A stretch of 28,299 bases of DNA from Paramacrobiotus richtersi (lineage: Eukaryota; Tardigrada; Eutardigrada; Parachela; Macrobiotidae): positions 1 to 28,299 of the forward strand of contig JAQGAU010000426.1 in the NCBI GenBank assembly GCA_034698045.1, in the 5' to 3' direction. A program made the position numbers and the translations under genes. This document shows, piece by piece, positions 9,883 through 20,800 of the stretch. The notes under the pieces are model-generated. The model worked only from the letters and a program-made list of their open reading frames with translations, was not told the DNA's origin and made no database searches. Numbering within the stretch: the stretch's first letter is position 1; each line of letters starts with the position of its first letter.

Positions 9883-11708
9883 CTACTCGATGGAGTTGAC
9901 AAACAAAATTTGATCTCCGTCCACTGCAGCCACTGTCCATCGTCTACCGGTTTTGGCCGGCATAACGTAAGACCCCCGTAGCACACCATCGATAAAAATT
10001 CTCACTTCTGCACCACATTCCGACCAGTCAAACTGCAAGTCCGATTCATACCAACCTCGTTTTTTCCTGAGCTCCGCCGAAATATAGGCGCCGTCGCCCT
10101 CTTCCTCTGTTTCTTGCGATGACTTTGTGGTCGTCGATGTAGTGGTTGTCGCAACTTCACGTTTCGCTGCCTCGACAACGTATCCGTACGCTCCAGGCAA
10201 CTGGTTATCCAAAACCATACTTTTTCGTAAACACGCCAGAGCAAAAGGACCATTTGCTTCTTGTCGTTGGCAAACCGTTGCAGTAATAACAGGCACATCT
10301 TGGTGAAACAATATGGGTTCTAGTTTGCATGACGAACTTGTCCACTCCAGTATAAACTGAACTGTATGGGCGACGAAATTCCTGCTCAGAGTAGTGTAGT
10401 GATTTCCTCTTTGCAAGCCTCCCAGAATGGTCACAGATGTAATCGCACTTGCGAAGCCAGGTTTGCTCAAGATTGTAGTGTAATACCCACTTACCAGGTG
10501 TACTTCCCACATCCCGTTAGCTCCTGTTGTTGTTACATCAACGATGCTACCAGTCGTATTCTGAAAACCCTCCCGGAATTCCACACGAACGTTTTCTTCG
10601 GGTTTACTGGAATTGTTGTTGACAACTTGTCCGCCGGCCATGCCGGTTCCTTCGAATCGCTTGTTAATCATCAGAATGGGTGGAAGGCTGACCTCATGAT
10701 TCATCACGAGGGTATTCGTCATGGCAATACTGCGATAGCCCACGTAGTTGAAAGAAAGATCGTACGTGATGTTGGTGGTCAACAAGAGCCTGAATTCACC
10801 GTTGTGTAGAGACTTTGTCTCTACAATTCCAGAGTTATGAGAGGCATTCAAGGGCGCTGCCAGGACGGTTACATTAGACATGTTAAATCCGGACTCTGCG
10901 TCGACAATGCTGCCTTTCAGGAGAACGAGCGAGGGCGGCTTAGATACGGCATTTTCTGAAAATGGATTCAAATTTTTGAATTCATATTAATTTTTACAGA
11001 AATTTGGGACTCATTAGCACGGCCTTCTGATTATCAAAATTGCGAAAAATGAGCTGTTATTCCATGTAAGCAATATTTTCCGTATAATGTCATGTAATTA
11101 TAATAGTCAAAATATAATTATTGTGAAAGCTTCTATAAGGTCTGTACAATCTATACAGTTTGGAACAGTCCATAGGGGTCACCAAACTTTTTACGCTTAT
11201 TACCTTTCAGACTTACCGGTCTCCATAAAAGATTCGATTTGCCCTAATCTTTGAAAGGCGATAAAAATAAACACGCTGTGAATGAAGCACAAGCCGAAGA
11301 TCTGCAATGAGAAGTAGAACAGGTCAAACTGATGGATTGAGCTGCATCAGCAGTTTACGTACGTACGATCGCAAATGTTGCAAACAAGCCACACCGACGC
11401 TTTGACTTCGGTAGCCTTCGAACCGCATTAAGCATTTCGCGGTAGCTGAATCTTGATGAGTTAGTCGTCTCATCTTGGATCACCTCGCGGGGCGCTCCGT
11501 TTCCTGATATATGTGGCCATAAAACCTGCACGCAATAACAACCCTGACATGTTCGTCTAGAAGCCTATTTTCGCGTCATTAAACTTGGCTACTAAATTTC
11601 AAAAAGCATGAACTCGGCTATAATACCTGACATAATAACAGTACACAGCTTTTCACGTACCTTGGGCTCCTCGTACTCTGGATTCTGAATGTACTGAATG
11701 TCCATCAT
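9883..11708 (-). CDS. Type II membrane protein with carboxypeptidase-regulatory-like domain(s)
   Basis: Four exons on the minus strand: 11708-11661, 11525-11367, 11301-11217 and 10955-9883, phases 0/0/1, giving 454 aa. The cytoplasmic N-terminus (about 60 residues, ending in basic PKSKRR) precedes one hydrophobic segment, about residues 65-85 (GLFATFAI joined to IFGLCFIHSVFI). The rest should be extracellular. Its first part (LLKGSIVDAESGFNMSNVTV, then GEFRLLL and a YVGYRS turn) has the look of carboxypeptidase-regulatory-like beta-sandwiches, with a second similar unit following (GANGMWEVHLVSGYYT). A Thr-rich spacer (TTTTSTTTK) leads to a final unit with pattern GAEVRIFIDG, GRRWTVAAVDG, VNSI. 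This resembles C-terminal domains of uncharacterised animal proteins, an assignment from memory. The first Met pair is the only start seen; an upstream exon cannot be excluded. It converges on GC1, 280 bp from its stop. Function unknown. Confidence 0.75.
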
Positions 11709-12490
11709 GCTGTGTGTAAGTTAACAATTTCTGGAAATGTATAGTCAAAAAACAGTCACAAACCACTTGTAGGTGTCGATTGTATTACAAAAGGTTTAAT
11801 GTTCAGTATTGTTGTCTATATTGTTTACAACACGAACTACTCTCTAGTTTGCGTCGCGTACGCGAGATATTCATTATTCATGCACAGAAGAGTTTCTCAC
11901 ATGAATTTCTCACAGTCACGAATGCGCATGCTGCGAAAACCGTTATCGGTTATACGTGAGGTCGCACCCGTTTCTTACGATTCTTTATGTATACAACATG
12001 CAGTAGTGTGCATGCGCGAAGGATGTCATGACCGGCGTCTATGATAATTGTATGAATGTGACTTGTGACTGACATATTTGATAACTATGTGAATTTGATA
12101 TTCGCTATGTTTAGTGCGTATCCCGTTTTATTTATCCAAAGGTTCAAACCTTTGTAATATTATAATGCTCGTGGTAAAGTAAACGGACGAGATAATTTGA
12201 TAGACGTCTTTATTCCTGTTTTAAGAGAAAGTCCACAACTTTAATGTATATACACGTCCCTTTCACAAACAATTAACGCTTCGCAAGCGATTACTCAGTT
12301 GACTTTCTGGATCGCATGACACGTAAACTATCAAAACTGTCAAAACCATTGTGCTGACTTGGAACTGCACTTTATAATAAACACGGTCCCTTATCGGGAG
12401 CTGATGGGAAAATCCATATACAGTACGGTAGATCGTTAGCCGGCTTCGTTTTTCGAGGCATCCAAGCCGTATTATCATCCCGCCACAATA
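11709..12490. other. Divergent intergenic region
   Basis: Separates the minus-strand membrane protein from the plus-strand gustatory receptor, so it probably holds both promoters. I see only a short open frame (11799-12044) without family resemblance, and no RNA gene or repeat. Confidence 0.4.
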
Positions 12491-14353
12491 ATGGCTTCTA
12501 AAGGTCACTGTGGAATTTTCATGAGATGCATTAGGTTCCATACATTACTCTTGCGCTTTGGAGGATTTGGATTTTTTCCAGTACTAAGAAAAGCAACTGG
12601 ACCGAAAGACAGCTGGGCTGGCGTTTTATGTTCCTTGATTTGGAGAATCTGGGTGACAGTCCATTTGTTAACAATCATAACCATGTCGCTAATCGGCATG
12701 TATATTTACCTCTTCATAAGTCCAGTGAAAAGCGGTTCCTTTACCCAGGATGCGATTGGCCAAGTTAGCAATGTCATGGCAAATGTGGTTTCCTTGTTTT
12801 CTTACTTACACCTCATTTACGTCTATGAAGACATTTTAAATATTCTTCGCGAGATCGACAATATTATAGCTGTGTATTTCACGCATCGAACACAAAGGAA
12901 TCTAACGGCTGTTGCGGTAGTGTCAACAGTGCTCATTTGTGGATTGTTTTTCTACAGTGGCGTGTGGCAAGAACTGCGTGTGGTGCTGACGGAGTGGCCT
13001 TCCGTGTCTCCGAAAAACAGATATGCTGAAATCCCTCTGTTGGTACCTTCCCTCACGTCGTATCCAGATCTTTTTAGCAGTTTTCGCTTGTACCTCTGTA
13101 TACATTGGAATGTTTACCGCCTAATGCTGAACATAGTTAGTCTGTTTGTAATCTTAGTTACAACAGCAATCGCGGCTTGCTTTTCGCGGATTGAAGCATG
13201 CGCCAAGAAAGTGTTGTATGAAAAGTATTCATTCGAACAATCGTGTATCGCGCTAGCTGACGATCACGCCCGTCTGGGAAACGAAGTTTCGAAACTGGAT
13301 GAAAGAGTCTGCTTTTATCGTCTTTCTAGTTACTTGCTGTACGTACTAGAATCTGTGAGGTGCGCCCAGTTTATGACAACATCTGCGGCTTCTGTTCTTG
13401 AAACTGTGGCTGTAGTCGTCTTGTGGATAACTGTGGATACCTGTTCAATGATCCACCTCCGCGAAAAGGTATGTAATTAAGTATCGGTTCGATACTATCG
13501 CACTCTAGCGATTTATGTAGTACACGACGTTCACGAAATTAAGACAACTGTGTTCCGTTCCATGTTATAGTACTTGTCGGTCGATTATACAGGCAGAATC
13601 CGTCATTCCATTATTTTATGAATTTCTTAAACGGCTTCATAGCGGGAAAGATAAGAGTGATTATTTCTTCTACATCATCAAGCTAGAGGCACATCCTGTT
13701 GGAATGTCTCTTGGAAAATTCTTCGTGGTCGATCGGCAGTTTGTTGCTGCGGTAAGCCGTAGAGATTCTACAATAATTTACTATATGAACGCGCCATGCT
13801 CACCAGGCGTGGTTAGGATTTTCACAGTCTTTCCGTAATCTGCTGGTCTGTTGTTAGAGTGGCGCATTAATCAGCATTTACTTACTGCAATGAAGAGTCG
13901 CATACACATAAAAAGCCATTTATGTAATGTGACCCCCTTGGCCTTGTGGCTCGTTGTGCCCTGACAATTCATGCCGTATTTTACGAAAGAAATCTATGAG
14001 GCATTTGTTATCTGACTAACAATGTTTTTTTCAAAAGAGTGCTTTTTTGGGATTAGCACACTAGTAATAAAGTAGTATCCGTGATAGAGTACTAGTAGAC
14101 TTCTGGGAGAGGATTGGAAGAACCTTAATCCGTTACAGTCTTAGAGATACGATCGATGCTGTACGGTCACGTTACCTGCGCCGTTTTTTCATTGCAGTTA
14201 ACTGGAGCTGTTGCTACCTATACGATCCTCATGTGGGAGCTGGGCGAGAAAGGCATGTCACTGGATGACATCGCAATGATAAAAGCATTATTCCATAACG
14301 AGTTCAAAAATATCTCCTTTTCGTTGCAACCACCCTGTTATCCAGCATCTTAA
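12491..14353 (+). CDS. Gustatory-receptor-like seven-transmembrane protein (7tm_7 type)
   Basis: Three exons, 12491-13468, 13593-13751 and 14198-14353, all phase 0, give 430 aa, a normal size for insect-type gustatory receptors. These are ligand-gated cation channels with an intracellular N-terminus. Hydrophobic segments are visible near IWVTVHLLTIITMSLIGMYI, VVSTVLICGLFFYSGV, LNIVSLFVILVTTAIAACF and VAVVVLWITVD. The last two exons carry the family's best-conserved part: a phase-0 intron just before TM7, a VDRQF segment, then TYTILMWEL, which matches the TYhhhhhQF signature with Glu in place of Gln. The intron before TM7 is also typical of this family. It is a lone copy here among other sensory receptor genes. 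Ligand unknown. Confidence rests on the TM7 motif, its intron and overall topology. Confidence 0.82.
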
Positions 14354-15026
14354 TCAGAAGTCACGCGACTTCCGCATGGCACGATCAGAAGAAAAAACAT
14401 TTAGTTATGAGCTTTTCCGTCTGAGAAATCGATGTGCAGTAAAACTTAACAATTGAGTCGTTTATAGTCCTTTGCTAATGTCGTTTAGGAGACATCATGA
14501 GTCGGCATGACGCAGATAAAATTATGCTGATGCCAAGATTTCATTCTTTTGAGCATTGCTTTTATATTCTGACGCATTTTATATCTCAAGTTTACCCGGC
14601 CAGTAATTCGAAAATTAAGAACTTCAGTTAAGGACGGTTTTGTAAAGCCCAGATGCAGCCACGCTTGTCCGCGAAGTGTTACTCTATCTGTAGTACTTAA
14701 TAAAACTTCGACATACTGCAAATACAAAAAGAGACTGCTAGGTGACCTTTAAAAACTTTAACGGGCTTCTTAATGCATCTCGTTCGTCACAGCATCTGTT
14801 GTACGTACATAACTGACGCAGTTACTGACGAGAAAGAAAAATAAAAAAAGTGCACGTAGAAGCAAGCAGCAAGAAGCTAAAGAGTTAAGAAAATGCGTTT
14901 TTGTAGAAACTCTGTATTAGTCGTACTGCTGGTTGCACAATTATCCAGTGGACTTGGAGTACTGTGTACGGTGCAGCAATGATAATCTCATTTCGAATAA
15001 AGAGTAACCAAAACCACCACTTCCTA
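14354..15026. other. Intergenic region between convergent receptor genes
   Basis: It lies 3' of both the gustatory receptor and the GPCR. An AATAAA motif occurs near 14699 on the plus strand, about 345 bp after the gustatory stop, and could serve polyadenylation. No gene seen. Confidence 0.4.
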
Positions 15027-15974
15027 TCATTTGCATTTAAAGACTTTTCGACCCAACAACTTCAATCCATTATGCATTTCCACACTGCCAAGGTTAAACA
15101 GAAACGGATTCACGGCGGACAAGGAATACCCCAGCCAGTAGGACACCAGATAAATCTCCTCATTTTCATATCCAACGGCCAGCTCCAGCATCTGATAAAC
15201 AAACCACGGACCAAACTGAACAACCAGTGCCGCTAACAACGCGGATAGCAGCCAGAAGGCCTGCTTCTGTTTCTTGACCCGCGTCGCATGTTCCGGTCGG
15301 ATATCCTGCACCGCTGTACTTCCGACCCGAATCCCTCTTCTATGTTTAATCCACAATTTCCAAGAAGTCAGCGAATAACAACAAACAGTCACGGCGGACG
15401 GGAGCCACTGCGTCAATACTGCGACATACACAGAGCTGGCGTAATGAGGCTCGACTGTAATGCTCCAGACACATTCACCGTCATTGGCACCAATAATGGC
15501 CTGATTGCTGAGCAAACCTGGTAGAATAATGAGATTGGACCAAATCCAGCTGGAACAGATCAGAATTACACATTTCTTTTCCGTGTGGCGTTGGCGATAG
15601 GAAATCGGCCATGTTATCGCCCAGAACCGGTCACAGGCGATGATCATGATTGTCTGAAGACTTTGGGATGTGCCAAGAAAATCGAAATAAATCCAGGCTG
15701 TGCACTGCCAGTCGGACAGTGGCCAGTGTCTGTGGTAGGTTAGAACGGCGAACGAGGTCATGGATATGGCTCCCGTTATGCAGTCGGAAATCGCCAGATT
15801 GAAGAGATAGTAGTTGAAGACAGTGCGTACCTGGGCGACAAATAGAAAGGCTGCGATTATCGCCAAGTTTGTTGTTACTGTGGAGGTTATCAAACAGATG
15901 ACAGGGACCAAAACCCATGGTGAAGATGGATGGTGAGAAAGCAAAGAATGGTTCGAATTAGCGTAGGGATCCAT
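15027..15974 (-). CDS. Rhodopsin-class GPCR, amine-receptor-like, single exon
   Basis: From the first ATG at 15974 the frame gives 315 aa with seven hydrophobic segments. Seen in order: LAISD in TM2; extracellular Cys91; Asp98 in TM3 at the spacing of the amine-binding aspartate of aminergic receptors (17 residues before the DRY-equivalent Asp115); DRF at 115-117 instead of DRY; a short third intracellular loop with a basic KKQKQ end; FGPWFVY in TM6; and NPFLF instead of NPxxY in TM7. The N-terminus has a possible N-glycosylation site (NHS). The frame stays open upstream of the ATG to about 16043, where an acceptor-like ttcgcag sits, so a further 5' exon is possible. The Asp and the TM3 context suggest a biogenic-amine or acetylcholine-like ligand, but the DRF and NPFLF changes mark it as divergent. 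Coupling partner unknown. Confidence 0.85.
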   Translation of the reverse strand: MDPYANSNHSLLSHHPSSPWVLVPVICLITSTVTTNLAIIAAFLFVAQVRTVFNYYLFNLAISDCITGAISMTSFAVLTYHRHWPLSDWQCTAWIYFDFLGTSQSLQTIMIIACDRFWAITWPISYRQRHTEKKCVILICSSWIWSNLIILPGLLSNQAIIGANDGECVWSITVEPHYASSVYVAVLTQWLPSAVTVCCYSLTSWKLWIKHRRGIRVGSTAVQDIRPEHATRVKKQKQAFWLLSALLAALVVQFGPWFVYQMLELAVGYENEEIYLVSYWLGYSLSAVNPFLFNLGSVEMHNGLKLLGRKVFKCK

Positions 15975-17896
15975 AGTGTCGCAGTGCAGCTTTAATTTTG
16001 ATCTGTTTACCAAGCTGCATGTGCAAGACTCCTGCGAAGGCACATGATTGTTTCTGACGAGGTTGGTAGTTATGTGAACAACCCAAGAGCTCTATCCGAC
16101 CTAATTGCACATCCGGAAATCTAATGCGGGAGATGTATTGCGGTATTTCGACAATGTCACGCAGTTTTAAGAAATCTGTCAAGCGTGTCATGACATTCAA
16201 AAGCACTGAATATCTGATTCGCGCAAATACTGAATGAGAGGATGATTTAGTCGGCGTGATCCTGGACTTCATGATGTACAGTAATGGTGGATGGCAAGTG
16301 CAGAGCGGCTTAATTGAGTTGGTTCAGTAGTTTAACGTTCACAGATACCAGTGAGGAGTCACTTATCGAAAATCTACAGACACATTTACAGATCTGCACA
16401 ATGCAAAACTTGCACAATGCAAAACTAGAACAACAAGCGACAGGTCATCCATACTGAAAAAAACACAAAAACCATCCTTTCATGACCAACAGAAGTTTAC
16501 AAAAATGATAGTCGGTAAAAAGATTATCCACAAACCGATTCAAATCGTTCCACTACATTTCCATTAACAGTGTTTGGAAGCTGCCTCGTGAGGCATAAGC
16601 GGTTTCGTTCAAATCCAGGGTGGCTTATAATTTGCTGAATACAGATGGTCAACCATCTGATACTTGACACCACCTGGTACCCGTTTCAGCTTGTCTTGCT
16701 TGCTAGAAAAATATCGAACCTTTCCGTGCAACGCCGCTTTCCGTTCCATAACGTTTATACGCATTCACAGTATAAGCAAGTGGTTTCGTACTTCCAAAGT
16801 CCCAAGTTTGTACAATGAGCGCGTCAACATCAGAGTACCCTCGCAGAAACCCTCGCATATTCATTTCACAGTAGTAAAAGTAACAAATGCAGCTGGCTAA
16901 AAACTAAAAATCTCCCTTTTTCGTTTGTTAACTGAGCATACATTGGGTCGAAGGCACATGGCACCGTACACCAGTTTCTATCTTGGCTTTATTGCGCATT
17001 CGTACTAGGGGTGATCGGTCGAGGTACTGGGGGATGCATTGTGCCTTTAGCTCTGTTTGACGGCGATTTGTCCAAATGCTATTAAGCGTTTACTTCCGTA
17101 CCTTAAACATCTGACGATATACTGAATCATCTGTGTTTCTATGGTACAGCTCGCCGCAATAGAACGGGAAGATTATCGGTGACCTATAAATCGCTGCTAA
17201 CCTTGATAACAATAAGTTTTGGCGTTTACCATGATACTGTTCATTGGCAGGGAATAATGCCTTTTTTCATTTTCGACAGACGAGTAAATCCGACGCATGC
17301 GTGCTGCATAGCATGTCTTCGTCATCTTTTAAGCGGTTTACATTATGTTTCAATCCGGATTTCACTGTACAGCCCCCGTGTAATCGGGATGCGTATATTA
17401 ATCCGTAGGATATGCATAAGGACATCAGCCTGAGATCCAGTGTAACGTGCAATGAAACTCGCATGGATTTCCGGCAGTCCTAGTTTCTCAGTTCTGGAAA
17501 ACGACTCAAGTTATTATATTCTTCTCTGCTTGTCACATGCTTCCTTGTCATTTGAGCGATTGAAGGTTGTTCTACATGAACTCGAGTCACTTGCTGGAAA
17601 GCAGTTTCCAGATGCATCTTAATTACAAAAATAACTATTACCTAATTTCCACCCGGAATTGGTTTCCAGGTTAGAGTTGGCATGTGTATTTGAGGACTTC
17701 TTTAATAAGCCGGCACTTTCATCGCAACTCGCCTTCGACGGAATTTAACGTTATCAAGTTTTTTGTTTTGGATTTCTTTGCTTACCTGTGCACTGCGTCA
17801 ACCACGATTTCCTGTTCTTTCCTAAATGGTTCTTAACTACTACGCAAATATCCGAACTTCCTTACTACCTGAAGAACTGCAGTCGTCAAGGTCATC
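15975..17896. other. 1.9-kb intergenic region upstream of GC2
   Basis: Contains only short open frames on both strands, none recognisable. One perfect 16-bp tandem duplication lies at 16395-16426. No RNA gene or mobile-element boundary seen. It should contain the promoters of both the GPCR (-) and GC2 (+). Confidence 0.4.
16395..16426. repeat. Perfect 16-bp tandem duplication
   Basis: TGCACAATGCAAAACT occurs twice without a gap (16395-16410 and 16411-16426). Each unit contains ATGCAAA, which resembles an octamer-type (POU-factor) site, so two copies upstream of the divergent GPCR and GC2 genes could be regulatory; that is only a suggestion. Confidence 0.7.
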
Positions 17897-20800
17897 ATGA
17901 TTTATATTGCACTGGTTATGTATTTTGTGTTACGTTGGTATGCCATAGCTTGCAGTGTGCTAAATGTTGAACTGATTGCATTCGGAAGCAAATTCCTTAC
18001 CAATTATGCGCAGCTGGTTTACCTTGGCCCAGCCATGAGTACAGCCGTGGATGACGTAAATGCAAAGTACAATGGGACTTTGAATTTGACCCTGACCTAT
18101 GTTTACGACGACATTCAGTATCAATCGAATGCCCTGAATGAATATACAGCAAATCAGGTTGCCGAATGGTATTACCGCAAACGGACTGCAGATGCTTTGA
18201 ATATCTTGCTGATACCAAGTAAACACCCAGATTAAGAGGAATACTGTAAAGGTTACCAGTATCAACCTCAACAAAAATCATTTGAACATGCATTTGCTGT
18301 TCAACCGGTCTTATTGTTGAGCCACCTGGTGAAACCTGTTGTGGTTATGTTCGATCTGCACTAGGCATTTTTTGGACCTTAAATTATTTCTATTTTCAAG
18401 TACACTTTGTACGGGTTAGAAGATTTTGTAGGTGACTCGAGTCAGAACAAATCAGATATGTAAGTAAACTGAAAAAAGAACAATCGATAAAAGCGAAGTG
18501 CACTACAATTAAAAGCCTAACACCTATCTTTACGACTCAAAATGTACTACTTAAGGTCTAATTACCGGCGAGCTCTAAATGGAAATATATTAAGCCAGAA
18601 TGTAAAGTCTCTGTCAGGTCACTTCGTTTCCTTTTGCTCTTCTTTACTTGCTACGATTAATCTAATTATCTGCAACGGTGCTCCATGATATCCAATTTCC
18701 AGATGGAATCATTTTACCGGATCTCTGTTACTTAATCGAGCAGTGGCACTTCCTATACATCTCCACGTGAGTTGGCCATTTCGTTTCCTCTCTAGCATCA
18801 TTTCAACCGCCCTTGACAGTGTTTCAGCTACTCCAGCTATTCGTAACCGGACACTGAATCCTGGTTGGATATCCACCGCTCGCTTAAACATGCCGGCTAT
18901 TTCCCAGTTCTTTCTATCCGTATTTAAGAAATTCAACTGGAGAACGTTGGTTATTGTGGTGGACGCCAATTCCCCCGATGTTTATCGGGCGGTTGGAGAA
19001 CGATTGAAGAACGATGCACTCCGGCATTATGGGACGGCTCCGCTGATGTTGAACGTTCAGGCCGCTCAACCGGGATATGACTTCACATCTGTCTTAGAAA
19101 CGATTCGAAACGTTACGAGAAGTAAGCTGTTGTTTGGGACAAGATCCAGATCGCTATACTGGACAGTAACTCTAACGTTTACTAACAGTTGTAGTTTATC
19201 TTGGACATGCGAAATACCTGCGAAAGTTTCTGGTAATCATATACATACTCGCAGTTCTGTTTTGTGTACAATCGATGAAAACTGACTAATGACGACATTT
19301 AACAGATCACGGCCGATGCATTAAACATGACGGATGGGCATTACGTAAGTCGCGCTTGTAAGTTATATGACTCATGCAACGTTCGGACGCTGCATTAATA
19401 TTTGCATTAACAGTAGAAGTAGTGATCGAAGGTATTCGAAGCTGCAGGTGTTCTTTGGTGTGGATCCGATGAATAACGAGCAAGTTTACGGAAAACTGCA
19501 CTGGAACTACTGCGACGAGAGTGACATGGTAGCATTCAAATTGGCCCAAAATAATCCGACGCTGAATATGACATTTGCTGTTTTAGGTAGCGAAACGTGC
19601 TTTTCAGTTTCTATTAGTCTATCGGCCTGCGGACTTTTATGATACGAATAATCCGACTATCGCGATGAAGGCCATCGAAAATACAAAGCGGGATTTCAAT
19701 TTCTCGTACGACATTGCCCAGCAGGTACTGTATAGACCCTGTAGGTCTATGGAGAAATATAGACGTTAAGTAATAACGGCGTTCTGGGTTTTGTAGCCAT
19801 ATCAGAGTTTAGTGAGCTCGTATGGAGCTGTGATGGCTGTAGCGGAGATCCTTTCAGACATTCAAAAAACAAACGCTACACTGTCTTTCTCTGGATCTTT
19901 CCTGGCGTCGTTCTTTTATAACCGATCATTTGACAACTCCATGGCGCCGATTTACATTGACAAACACGGTGAACGACAGGTGGATTCATTAATCTGGCGC
20001 TTCGACTCAAATGGGACCGCACTGGTATAAACAACGACTGGGCGCTCATTATAGCAACATCTCACAATTCCCACTGGGAACTTTGTTACAGAAGTTTCTG
20101 TATAAGCCAGCCAGTGATTCTGCATTAGTTCAGTTGAATCAGATCGACCGCTGGATAGGGAATTCCTGGCCACCTCTAAACGAGCCTGTTTGTGGTTACA
20201 CAAATCAGAAAGCCATTTGTCTCCCAGGTTAGTAAATAACCTGAGCAAACGGCTACCTATTCGGAAAGTCTTTGACAAATTTAGTTCATTGTACAGTAGG
20301 TGACAACACGTACGTTGGAAAGGTTGTCGGATCCACATTAACCGTCGTCTTAGTGATACTCCTTGGCCTAAACCTATACGCATGGTTAGAAACTATGACG
20401 GTAACTTTTCTATGTAGAATGATTGAGAGGAATATGTTCTTCAGCAAAACGAAGAACGATCTTCGGAGGTTAGAAGAAACATGGTGGAAGGTGGATGGAT
20501 GGAAACTAGAATTCTATTCTTCGAAATCATCCTGTCGCTCTGATTTGGACCTGCTGGATAAAACCACAAACACGAGCAATTACAAAAACAGCTGCAGAGT
20601 TTGTATTCTGTTATTGCACATGTTAGTATTAAGCCTTATCGTAATCATCTGTAGAACCATTCAAATATTCATTATCTGCCGGCCATGCTTCTGGAAATTC
20701 CAGTATCCATGGAAGTTATCGCGTCATCAACACATGAGTCACAACTGATCAGCCTTTCAGTGATGGAAAGCAATCGCTCGATTGTATCTTATTTAGCAAA

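Noticed and set aside
10366-10809. Plus-strand 147-residue open frame
   Set aside because: It is the complement of the large last exon of the minus-strand membrane protein and has no domain resemblance.
15288-15524. Plus-strand open frame opposite the GPCR
   Set aside because: A shadow of the GPCR coding strand; the minus frame carries all transmembrane motifs.
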